Origin: Phytophthora colocasiae | Taxonomy: Eukaryota > Oomycota > Peronosporomycetes > Peronosporales > Peronosporaceae | DNA length: 64,000 bases | Direction of reading: 5' to 3' | Assembly (NCBI GenBank): GCA_018806915.1 | Contig: JAGKQI010000105.1 | Span: 3,534,001 to 3,598,000, forward strand | Part shown: one piece after another, positions 42,401-51,167 of the stretch | How the letters are laid out: every line of letters starts with the position of its first letter | Position numbering within the stretch: the stretch's first letter is position 1 | The notes under the pieces: model-generated | What the model was told of the DNA's origin: nothing | The model's database searches: none | What the model saw: only the letters and a program-made list of their open reading frames with translations | Made by a program: the position numbers and the translations under genes

Positions 42401-45048
42401 ATGCCAGTGACTGGGCGATTTCCGCCGCACTAATGCAGGAACACGACCAGATCTACCACCCGGTCGCGTTTGCCAGCCGAACCTTGAAGACGAACGAGTT
42501 AAACTATAATGTTGCCGAAAAGGAGGTGTTGGCTCTACTTCGGATCCTGGATCTACACTACACCCTGTTGGTGGGACGTCGGATCAAGGTCCTAACCAGA
42601 CACTCCACGCTTGCCTGGCTGTTCAAGTCTGCCGGCCTTCAAGGGCGTCTGGGACAATGGTCTGCTCTCCTGTCCCCATGGACACTCGAGATCACGAAGT
42701 GTACGAAGGGAGAGGATGAGATACTGGGGGCGATCGCAGCTAATATAACGCCTAGATCGGAGATCGACGAAGCCCTGATCGCGATCGCGCCACAGAAGGA
42801 ACCAAGGCGTAAGATCCAGATGCCGATTCCCACCGTAGATCCAGGCGAGGAGCTATGGGTAGTAAGTTTCGACGGTTCGGCACGCGTGAAACGAGGAGGA
42901 GGCGCTTTCAGCGCGATCGTGTGGAGTTTGCCGGAGTGGAAAGTGATCAAAGCTAGATCAGACTATGCGGAGAGTCTTACTGTCAGTGAAGCGGAATACC
43001 GTGGGCTCTTGCTAGGTCTTGGCATGATCGCACAGTTAGAACGCCGCCGTTTGGTCATTTGTGGCGATTCGAACCTAGTGATCCGACAAGTCCGGGGCGA
43101 GATCGACTGCAAGGCGCCAGGATTGACGTTACTGAAACAGAAGGTGCTAGATCACTTGCGGAATTGGGAAGATCATGAGCTAGTCCATGTGAAGAGAGAC
43201 TGGAATGGGAGCGCAGACAGCTTGGCGAGTGCCGCGCTGCAGCGAGGAAGCGGGATCGAGGTCCACGATGAAGCAGATCGGTGCGATCTGATCACCTTGA
43301 ATCGACTGGATGAGGTGTTGATCCCTCGAGTTGAAGATCGAACGGTGCAAGTGTCGGCCGTAGCCACGGGTGCAGCCCGAGCGCGACCCGATGCTGCCGT
43401 CCTGCGAGAGGAACTGATCCGGGAGATGCGAGTGGATCGGATCAGGCGAGCCCAGGACGAGGAGGTCTGGATCGCCGGACTAAAGAAGTACCTGGCTGGG
43501 CAGATCGCGGATCTTACTCGAGCCGAGTCTGGATCCTACGCCAAGATCGCTTCCGAGTACGAGGTAGATGAACAGGATCTGTTGTTTTATTGCCCACCAG
43601 GGCCGAGATCAAGAGGTGATCGCGACCGTCTGATGAGACTCGTGGTTCCAGAAACGCTACAGCAGGATGTCCTCCACCACTACCATACGACTCTGGAAGG
43701 GGGACATCAAGGGATCGGACGCACTTATCAGCGGATCCGAGATCATTTCCACTGGAGGGGATTATATCGGAGCGTGCAGCGATACGTAGGCGAGTGTGTA
43801 GACTGTGAGACCGGAAAGGGGAGACCCACGATCCGGGGCGAGTCACCTGGGAATCTGCAAGCTACATACCCATTCCAGATCATAGCGATGGATCACATAC
43901 CCTCTCTGCCCAGATCCAACAAAGGCAATACTGAACTGCTGATCTGGGTGGATCTGTTCACGGGATATGTGATCGCAAAGGCTAGTTCCTCCCGATCGGC
44001 TCAGACCGTCGCGGAATCTTATGAAGAATGCGTGTTCCGCAGATTTGGCGCTAGCGAGATGATCAGGCACGATCGAGAGCCGGGCTTCATGTCCGACTTC
44101 TTCAGATCGTTTAATAGGATCCTGGGGCAGCGACAACGGGCGACGATGGCCTACCGACCACAGGCCAATGGGACTGCGGAACGGATGGTGCAAACGGCCA
44201 CTAGGGCAATCAAGATGTATGTTCAAGATCTCGATCAAAAGGACTGGGATGAATATGCGGAGAGATTGACTTTCGCCATTAACACGGCTCACGATCGGGT
44301 CCGGGGAGATACCCCTCACTATTTGGTACACGGATGGGATCCAAGATCGACGTTGGAAGCAACGATCCCGATCGGGTCGACCAGACGCCACGATCGCGAT
44401 CCAAGACGGTGGAGATATCGCGTTCAGAGATACTACCAGCAGTCGAGAGAACAGGTCAACGCTAAGCTGCGAGAGGCGATCGCGGACCGAGCTGATCGGC
44501 ACAATGAGGATGTCGATCCGCATCAGATCGAAGCTGGATCACGAGTTTGGCTATACCTAGATCGTGTGAAGGAAGGGTATGCCCGTAAACTCGCCCACCT
44601 TTGGCATGGCCCGTTCCGTGTTGCAGAGAAGCTCAATGAATTCACGATCAAGCTGGAGATCGCGGGCTCTGATTACCATATCTTTCCGGTGGTTCATGTT
44701 TCTAAGCTAAAGCTGGTACGGAATTTCCCAGATCGACCGCGGATCGAGTTGACGGTAGATGAAGCCGATCGGCTCGATTTCGATGAGATCCTCCTTCCGG
44801 AGGACAGTTGGGTTCCAGATCTGGATGCCGATGAGTACGAAGTCGAACGGATCTCGGACATGCGAAGTGGGAAACGAACTCGCTACGGCCGGATCTATCG
44901 TGAGTTCCTGGTGCACTGGGTCGGTTATGATGAGCCAACGTGGGTCGACGAAGCTGATCTTAACTGTGGGGCCATATTGAGCGCGTTCCTACGTGACCAC
45001 GCTAATCGGAACCGGTTCGGCGTGATGCAGTCGCATGAAGAGGTGTAA
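39441..45048 (+). pseudogene. pol: protease, RT, RNase H, second RNase H, integrase, chromodomain
   Basis: Protease DTGAE at 39761 with LGMDFM downstream. RT from about 41230 with LDMASGFW and FEWNRMPFGL, and the YIDD box at 41751. RNase H of the RT type at about 42370-42560. A second, archaeal/plant-type RNase H at about 42840-43220 has FDGSA, SEAEYRGLL, CGDSNLV and NGSADSLA, supplying the D-E-D-D residues. The integrase has an HHCC finger (about 43676-43810) and a core with D 43891, D 44071 and E 44179, a D(35)E spacing. A chromodomain (FLVHWVGYDEPTWVDE) ends the protein at TAA 45046-45048. Frame changes occur near 41608 (one C too few in GCCCTC), near 41690, and between 42150 and 42300. 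This copy cannot make a full polyprotein. Confidence 0.9.
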
Positions 45049-45272
45049 GGAGAGTCAGGCGAGGTGACAGGGTTGCCTCGCCGTGATCGAGGAAGCTGAT
45101 GTGGAGGAGAATCCAGATCAGAGCGAGAGTTTTATATTTGTGTATATGCATGTGCGTAGGGAATTTGACGGTGGAAGATGGTGATCCGGGATGTCGAGAT
45201 GGAGATGAAAGGGGATCACATTCCTAAAATGATAGAGTACGATGGAATGACGGTGAGAATGGAGATTACGGA

Positions 45273-48206
45273 TTACGAGTGGAGATTATGAGAATTACGA
45301 ATGGAGATGGAAGAATGTAGAACGGCCCTGGAAGGGGTTCCGAATCCGAACTCGGGGAGAAGCCCCGAGCCTTGCTGCAAGTGATCGATGTTCGCACGAC
45401 TTACGGAGAAGTTAGCCCCAGCGGGAGGAGGATTGAACTTGCCGATAAGTCGGGGAATCCTGGTAGCGGGATGGTTGACCGGGTCTTGCCGATACTGGTT
45501 ACGCCACGGATCCGCCTCGTCACACTCCTCCAGAGCCTCGATCAGGTTCGCCGGCTCTGGGACGTTCGCGTTGGGATCCGCCAGGTTGGCACGCCGAGAG
45601 ACCACGCCGGGATACCAACGAACCACATCCACCGACGGAATGGGGAGGTGAAGGAAGAACGGATCCAGCAGGATGTCGAGATCGAACCACTGATCGCGCA
45701 TTATGGCGGGGAAGGAGGCGAGGAATTGGCGCCAAGCAGACCCAGCCCGACTCCGCCGGGCCTTGCGAGCAACGTAATACCGCTGCAGTTCAAGATCCGC
45801 ATCCTGCATGGCAGAGGTGATCTCAAAGTTGTGGGTGGCCTCCCAAAATGCTTGACGGTGCCGTTCCTCCAGAACGCGATAGGTGGCGGCCACGGCCGCG
45901 AGGGGTGTTCCTTCCCTCTCATGCAGATCGAGGTCGAACGTAAGGGGACCCGGGTTCGCGAAGTCGTTCCACGGCTCTAGAGCCAGCAGATCAAGCACGT
46001 TCACGCCCGTGATCAGCTCGTGGAGGTATTCGGTGCGGGGGGTCGGTGCAGGCCCAGCCTGTATCTGGGAAGGGAACAGCCAACCCGAAGGGATCAACAA
46101 CCGTTTGCCCAGAGAATTGGCGATCAGACCCACGATCGAATACTGCCCGATCACCTGCGGATCCCACGGCACGATGTCAGCGGCCGCGAAGGTACGCTGC
46201 CGATCGTACCCTGGAATGAAAGAGGCGACCGGGAACAGGGGTGGTCGGAGCCCGGGGGGCGAGGAACCGCCGGAAGGAGGTGGCGGTGGTGACGGGGAAC
46301 CCGGAGGCGATCCTGGAGACGGCGGACCTGATCCATCTGGAGATGGGCTTGAGCCGTCCGGAGACCCCGATCCACGGGTGCCAAAAGGTCCGGCTCTCGG
46401 AACCTGACCGGACTCGCGCCGGTGCGTCGAGATAGACCGTTGGCGGCCCATGTGTAGAGTCTCGTCCCCCTCGGAGTCCTCCGCCTCGTTGGAACGTTCC
46501 GATTCGGCTTCAGAACTAGTTCCATTGCTGGGTTCTGGACTTTCGTCCTCTTCGGACGGCGATGAGAATGGGTGCTGGGGATCGTAGTCGGAGTCTTCCT
46601 CGTCCTCATCCGGCGAATCACCCTCGGCGGGGAGCGATCCGGACTGACCCGTAGGCGCTGGGGTCGGATCAGGGGCTGGAGTGTCGGTTTCCTCCCCTCC
46701 GGCTTGCCCAGAAGCTTGATCCGCCAACAGATCCAGCGGACTCGCCGTTGATCCTGCCGGGGTCGGGACCACCGTGGGTGTGACAGGCTGGGTTGACCCG
46801 GGAGCTTCGGTAGCTGCAGGTTTTAGATCACGGGGAGCTGAGGTGCTCCGAGCCGGACGCTTGCGTGAGGAAGGAGGAACGGCCGGGGAAGCGGAGGCGC
46901 TTCGAGATCTTTTGGTGGCACGAGCCGCCCGTCGATCCGCGATCCACGAGGACAACCGAGCAGAGGAATCCTCGGCGTGGTGCAGCTGTTGTTCGGCTTC
47001 GGCATAATCAGCGTCCAGCTCTTGGTGAGCCTGTCGAAGCTCCGCGTTCTGTCGCTGGAGTTGGTCGAGTTCCTGTGTCGCCGCATCCCGGGCGGAACGA
47101 GCCACGTCAAGGTCTGCGAGGGCAGATAAACGATCTTGGGTGGCATCGTCCAGGTCGACCTGGATTCGATCACGGTCTACCGTTACTCGATTGAGATCTT
47201 GCATTGCCTGATCCCGGTCGAGGCGGGCCTGATCCAGGTCTGCGACGGCCTGATCCCGCTCGGCAATGGCGGCACGATGCTGGACGGAGAGCTGGTCCCG
47301 GTCGTGCTGGATTATCTCCAGATTTCCCAAGGCGTCTGCCAGATCTTGCTCCAGGCTGGATACGGCGGCGGCATCGGCGGTTGCACCCAGAGGCGGAGCG
47401 CGAGAATCCGGGGCGGATACGTCCTCCAAGGCGAGGTGTGCCCGAGCCAGTTCAACCTGGTGATCCTCTGACCCGCGTTCCAGATACGCGACTTCGGCTC
47501 GAGCGGCGAGCAACTCCGCTTGGGTCCGCGTCAACTCCAACCTCAACCGAGCTTCCTCTGCCGTCGGGCGAGTCTGATCAGCAGGCATGGCCATAGCCGC
47601 TTGTGGACCTTGGGAGGAATCGTTCCTCTGCCAGCGATCAAGGCTACGCTGAGTGAGGGTCAGGTCATGGCGCACGGCGGCGAGCTCCCGTTCGCGATCC
47701 TGAAGCTCATCCCGGAGTTCAATCTCCGTCTCCCCGGCTATGCGAAGTTCGGCCAGCCGGAATTCGAGATCCTCGAGCGCAGAGTCTAGCCGCGCCTGGA
47801 TCCGGGCCAGTCGCTGCTCAGACTCCCGTCGTTCGGCGTCGTGCTGGGCCCGCTGATCCTGCAAGGCGGCGATCGCGTCCCCACCGATAGCATCTCCGGT
47901 TCCCGATCGCAGATGAGCGATTTCGGCGTTCAGCCGCAAAATCTCCTCCGCTTGGTCGTCCCGGAAGCGCTCCATATCCTCCATGTCGGATCGCAACCGG
48001 CGAACGGTGTCGTCCAGGTGGTCCCGATCGCGACTCAAGGTCTCGCGTATCCGTTGGCTATGGGCCAGCCTCGCTTGCAAGGTGACCAGCTCAGGGTTTA
48101 CCCCGGGGGTTGAGAAGCGGGAAGCCGTGGATCGGGCGGATCGGATCGAGTGCTCGCTCGAGGGCGTTCTCGGCGTCAAGGGGGGCGAGGAAGGCGGATC
48201 GGACAT
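45273..48206 (-). CDS. 977-aa antisense coiled-coil protein encoded by the Gypsy element
   Basis: ATG at 48204-48206 (MSDPPSSPPLTPRTPSSEHS), stop at 45273-45275; the frame continues to a GTG inside the 3' LTR, but the ATG is the better start. Residues about 45-470 are a long coiled coil with heptads rich in Leu, Asp, Arg and Gln. About 475-505 is a basic, NLS-like patch (TKRSRSASAS and SSRKRPARS). About 560-640 is acidic, 660-720 is Pro/Ser/Gly-rich, and 725-977 looks like a folded domain (AADIVPWDPQVIG, WRQFLASFPAIMRDQWFDLD). I do not recognise a known family. It lies between pol and the 3' LTR on the opposite strand, so it would need its own promoter, perhaps in the LTR. Plant Tat-lineage Gypsy elements also carry extra, sometimes antisense, ORFs in this position. 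Confidence 0.7.
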   Translation of the reverse strand: MSDPPSSPPLTPRTPSSEHSIRSARSTASRFSTPGVNPELVTLQARLAHSQRIRETLSRDRDHLDDTVRRLRSDMEDMERFRDDQAEEILRLNAEIAHLRSGTGDAIGGDAIAALQDQRAQHDAERRESEQRLARIQARLDSALEDLEFRLAELRIAGETEIELRDELQDRERELAAVRHDLTLTQRSLDRWQRNDSSQGPQAAMAMPADQTRPTAEEARLRLELTRTQAELLAARAEVAYLERGSEDHQVELARAHLALEDVSAPDSRAPPLGATADAAAVSSLEQDLADALGNLEIIQHDRDQLSVQHRAAIAERDQAVADLDQARLDRDQAMQDLNRVTVDRDRIQVDLDDATQDRLSALADLDVARSARDAATQELDQLQRQNAELRQAHQELDADYAEAEQQLHHAEDSSARLSSWIADRRAARATKRSRSASASPAVPPSSRKRPARSTSAPRDLKPAATEAPGSTQPVTPTVVPTPAGSTASPLDLLADQASGQAGGEETDTPAPDPTPAPTGQSGSLPAEGDSPDEDEEDSDYDPQHPFSSPSEEDESPEPSNGTSSEAESERSNEAEDSEGDETLHMGRQRSISTHRRESGQVPRAGPFGTRGSGSPDGSSPSPDGSGPPSPGSPPGSPSPPPPPSGGSSPPGLRPPLFPVASFIPGYDRQRTFAAADIVPWDPQVIGQYSIVGLIANSLGKRLLIPSGWLFPSQIQAGPAPTPRTEYLHELITGVNVLDLLALEPWNDFANPGPLTFDLDLHEREGTPLAAVAATYRVLEERHRQAFWEATHNFEITSAMQDADLELQRYYVARKARRSRAGSAWRQFLASFPAIMRDQWFDLDILLDPFFLHLPIPSVDVVRWYPGVVSRRANLADPNANVPEPANLIEALEECDEADPWRNQYRQDPVNHPATRIPRLIGKFNPPPAGANFSVSRANIDHLQQGSGLLPEFGFGTPSRAVLHSSISIRNSHNLHS

Positions 48207-48300
48207 TTCGAGAGAGTGGTGGCGCTTGAACGACTTGTGTTCCAGGTGGTGAATGTGGAAATAAACCCGAAGTGAGCTGCGGCAGCTCAACTTACGTGCT

Positions 48301-48309
48301 GGGGGCGGA
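48301..48309 (+). other. candidate polypurine tract
   Basis: GGGGGCGGA lies directly before the 3' LTR, the position where plus-strand synthesis is primed. It is short and has one C. Confidence 0.45.
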
Positions 48310-49706
48310 TGTGGTGAAGCGGACGAAAAAAATTTTCCCGGAGAGGCGATGTCAGCCACGAACCCGAATAGAGTCGGAACGAGCGACAGGGGGGACCTGT
48401 GATCGCCAGATCTGGGTCGAATCAGACGAAGGTACGATGGGTCCCGCCGGGAACAGGCAACGGAGACACCGGCGAAGAAGCAGGTGGAGCGGTGTTCGTG
48501 GGTGATCCGAATCCTGCCGTGGTGTTCGTGGGTGATCCGAATCCTGCCGGAGGAAGAATGGGGAAATCAAGGATGTTCTCGCGCGATCGACGATGACGGG
48601 GCCCCAAGCGAGCATGATCAGCTTACCCTGGCGCCCCGAAACCTCTAACAGCACGATCCAACTTCCCCGGGCGGCGACGAAGCGAGATCACGCAAGATCG
48701 CGCAATGATCCTCTCCCGTATAAGTACGAGATCAGCTCCGGATCAAGGTCAACCCCAGGCGCGACGCAGACTCTTCTTGTGGCCTGATCCGGATTCTTTG
48801 AAGGATCACCAAGCGGGATCAGGCAGCGATCAAGCTTCGGTTAAGTGCGAGATCAAGCTTCGGTTAAGTGCGAGATCAAGCTTCGGTTAAGTGCGAGATC
48901 AAGCTTCGGTTAAGTGCGAGATCAAGCTTCGGTTAAGTACGAGATCAAGCTTCGGTTAAGTACGGAATCGGCTCAAGATCAGGGTTAGGGGAATCAAGCT
49001 AGGGATCAGCTCTGTAGCCAGTGTCGTGTGATCGTAGGATAGTAAATCAGGATGGGATTAGTAGGCATAGGAATAACCATAAAGAGACTCGAATTTGCCC
49101 TGAACCACTCAAGTGTCTTCGCTACGCCTGGAACCGGGAACTACATTGGCCCTACAAGCGTCAGGAAGGTAAGGATACGTGACCTAGTATAGCGGTTAAG
49201 TCTGGATAATATATTGGCCAGCTTTGCCCTATCTAGTGAACTATCCTTTAAGTGCATACATCGGATCGGAAGGAATTGGTTGTTTAGCCTAAGGATCCCG
49301 TCGAATCTCGCCCCCTCAAGACCCCCGCTATCGGAAGCGGAAAACAACGAAAGGAAGGGACTGAATCCCGAACATTGGACTATTGGAAGACCTGGATCAA
49401 GAACCAGGCACCCGGATCAAGGCTCGAGAACTCGCCTACGACCGGGATCAAGTACCCCGAGGTGGAGTGAAGAACTTCCACGCCGCCTCAAACCCCTGCG
49501 TCACCCAAGACCTTCTTCTCGTCCCAAGACATCTTCAGAAGTTACCTGGAAGAGCGTAACCCGCCTACCGACGGGTACACAAGGTGAACACTACACGCAA
49601 CAAGATCACGGATCATCGGGGGACCCCCTCCGTTAGTCGGTGTCTGGGCGCAAGTGGCGATCGCGATCGGCCTCAACCAGATTTTGGCCAGATCCGCTCC
49701 ACCACA
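48310..49706 (+). repeat. 3' LTR of the 13.9-kb Gypsy
   Basis: 1397 bp. The 24-bp excess over the 5' LTR is one extra 23-bp tandem unit plus one base near the end (TTTTGGCCAG against TTTTGGCAG). Mismatches are rare except in a cluster in the last 60 bp. Confidence 0.9.
48828..48965 (+). repeat. six 23-bp tandem units in the 3' LTR
   Basis: Same unit as in the 5' LTR, one copy more. Confidence 0.9.
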
Positions 49707-49718
49707 TACGTGCTACAG

Positions 49719-49901
49719 TTGAAGTGGCTGAAGAAAAAGTGGGCGGAGTACAATGCCGACGTTAGAGCAACAGGATTGAGAATAGTAACTGCCAGCCAGC
49801 TAGCTAGCCAGCTAGCCAGCCAGCTGTCAAAGTTAAAACTCGAGAACTTGGTCAACTTCCTGGTTCCCAAGTTCCCAAATTTTACCGTAACCCTATTGTA
49901 A
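49719..49901 (+). pseudogene. Myb/SANT-like gene of element E, exon after the Gypsy
   Basis: Begins after GTGCTACAG with LKWLKKKWAEYNADVRATG, the last helix region of the Myb/SANT-like domain begun at 35518, and ends at a stop at 49899-49901. With the Gypsy and one duplication removed, the intron would be about 71 bp with GT-AG ends, the usual size here. Confidence 0.65.
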
Positions 49902-50011
49902 ACGAGTCAATCACATGCGCTGTCGTCCCTAAACCTACACGTAGCACCAGACCGAGAACCAGCACCAGCCAGCACGACCAGCCCCTAAAGAACCATTTCC
50001 CGTTGCGTGCC

Positions 50012-51167
50012 TCAAGCGTTTTCGCGCCAATTCCCATTGATTGGCGTGGGATTCACAAAAATGGATGCGTGATCCTTCAGCACTAGGATGTACTTAGATT
50101 CTCCGAAGCCATCACCCATTGAAAGGAATTCGAAATGTAGCAAACCATTGCGTTCACTGCAGTCAAACGTTTCACCCCAAGGCCTGGGGATGATATTCCC
50201 CCCTTTTGAATGTAGACACAGTCGACACTGGCGGACAACCGTGGTCGCCAAAGAGCGCAGGTTCTCTAATGCAAACAATCGACGTATGTGTTCCACCATA
50301 GCAGCGATTCCACGGTGCCTTGTGCACCACAGTGTGCAATGATAAACAGTCGCAGGATTATAAGGTCCTTAGCCTCCACAGGAATCCAAACCCGGTTGTT
50401 GACCGCGAGGACACCAGTTTCGGTACGCTCGGCTCCTTGTGGTGGATCGTAACTGGACTTTATCAACTCAATCTCTGCAAACGTTGGCCACACAAAATTT
50501 GAGTCATCCAAGGGGCGAAGCATTAAAATTCTCCGCTCCACCACTTCAGGCTGTTGCTCCTGTTGAGCTACTAGTGGAGTAGAACGAATCCTCTTGATTG
50601 TAGCAGCGGTAGTAGTGCGGTTACCAGCCCACCTGCTGATCATATCGGCCCAAACGTTCTGAGGTCCAGCGATATGTTCAATCACATAGTTGTAGTTCAT
50701 CAGTTTTAAAGCCCACCGCAATAATTTCCCTTTCACATGCTTCTTCACATGTTCATCCGGCGCGAAAACATGAATTAAATTGCGATGGTCGCAAAACAAC
50801 CGAAATCCCTGAGGTCTCAGCAGCAAATAGTCTAGTTTGTCGCAAGCGAAAGCGTTCGGGAACGCCTCCTTCTCTATCACCGTCCAGTTAAGTTGACTCC
50901 CCGTGAAACTCCCGCTCAAACATTCACAAGCTGGTGCTGCTGGTCCTGAACAGGAATCTTCAGGTGTAGTCTTTGACTTGCGTCACAATCAGCGCCCAAC
51001 CAACATCCGATGCGTCTTTCAGCAAGCACGGAGTCGCAGAGTCATCAGGGAAAGCAAGCCGACGCTAACATTTCCTTCACGTTATCAAACGTTGCCTTCT
51101 CGTCAGCGCTAGTGCAATCGAAATTCCAGCTGCTGCCCTCTTAGTCCGACGAGTCTTTGCCAGAGCT
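50012..51167 (-). pseudogene. RNase H and integrase part of the old Gypsy
   Basis: Minus-strand frames give DVGWALIVTQVKDYT and then SQLNWTVIEKEAFPNAFACD with FCDHRNLIHVF (RNase H), followed by ADMISRWAG. The integrase zinc finger (HCG...CRLC) and the first core segment FLSMGDGFGESKYILVLKDH come next. At least three frame changes; the integrase is truncated. Confidence 0.75.

Larger units (their letters stand above)
35778..49706 (+). mobile_element. 13.9-kb Ty3/Gypsy element with dual RNase H, chromodomain and antisense ORF
   Basis: LTRs at 35778-37150 and 48310-49706 start TGTGGTG and end CACCACA. TACG stands on both sides (35774-35777 and 49707-49710), a 4-bp duplication, or 5 bp (ATACG) if the last A of the LTR is counted. 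Domain order on the plus strand is gag, zinc knuckles, protease, RT, RNase H, second RNase H, integrase, chromodomain; this is the Ty3/Gypsy order. A 977-codon ORF on the minus strand fills the space between pol and the 3' LTR. The LTRs are nearly identical, so the insertion is young, but gag-pol has several frame changes. Confidence 0.9.
35125..49985 (+). mobile_element. Harbinger-like element E, carrying a Myb/SANT gene and a nested Gypsy
   Basis: The left end starts GAGGCTGGTCGCGCTGG at 35125 and the right end is its inverse, finishing at 49985. The arms match over about 33 bp with two differences. TAA precedes (35122-35124) and follows (49986-49988), a 3-bp duplication of the PIF/Harbinger kind. 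Without the Gypsy insertion (35778-49706) the element is about 930 bp. Its only gene is a Myb/SANT-like ORF with an intron, so it lacks a transposase and is non-autonomous. Confidence 0.75.

Noticed and set aside
43843..44523. 226-codon ORF antisense to the integrase
   Set aside because: Shadow of the integrase reading frame; no domain and strong coding signal on the other strand.
46151..46621. Alternative frames across the proline-rich part of the antisense ORF
   Set aside because: GC-rich low-complexity sequence opens several frames by composition; the long frame is the one with coiled-coil and folded regions.
48207..48359. N-terminal extension of the antisense ORF into the 3' LTR
   Set aside because: It begins at a GTG and crosses the LTR border; the ATG at 48204-48206 is a sounder start.
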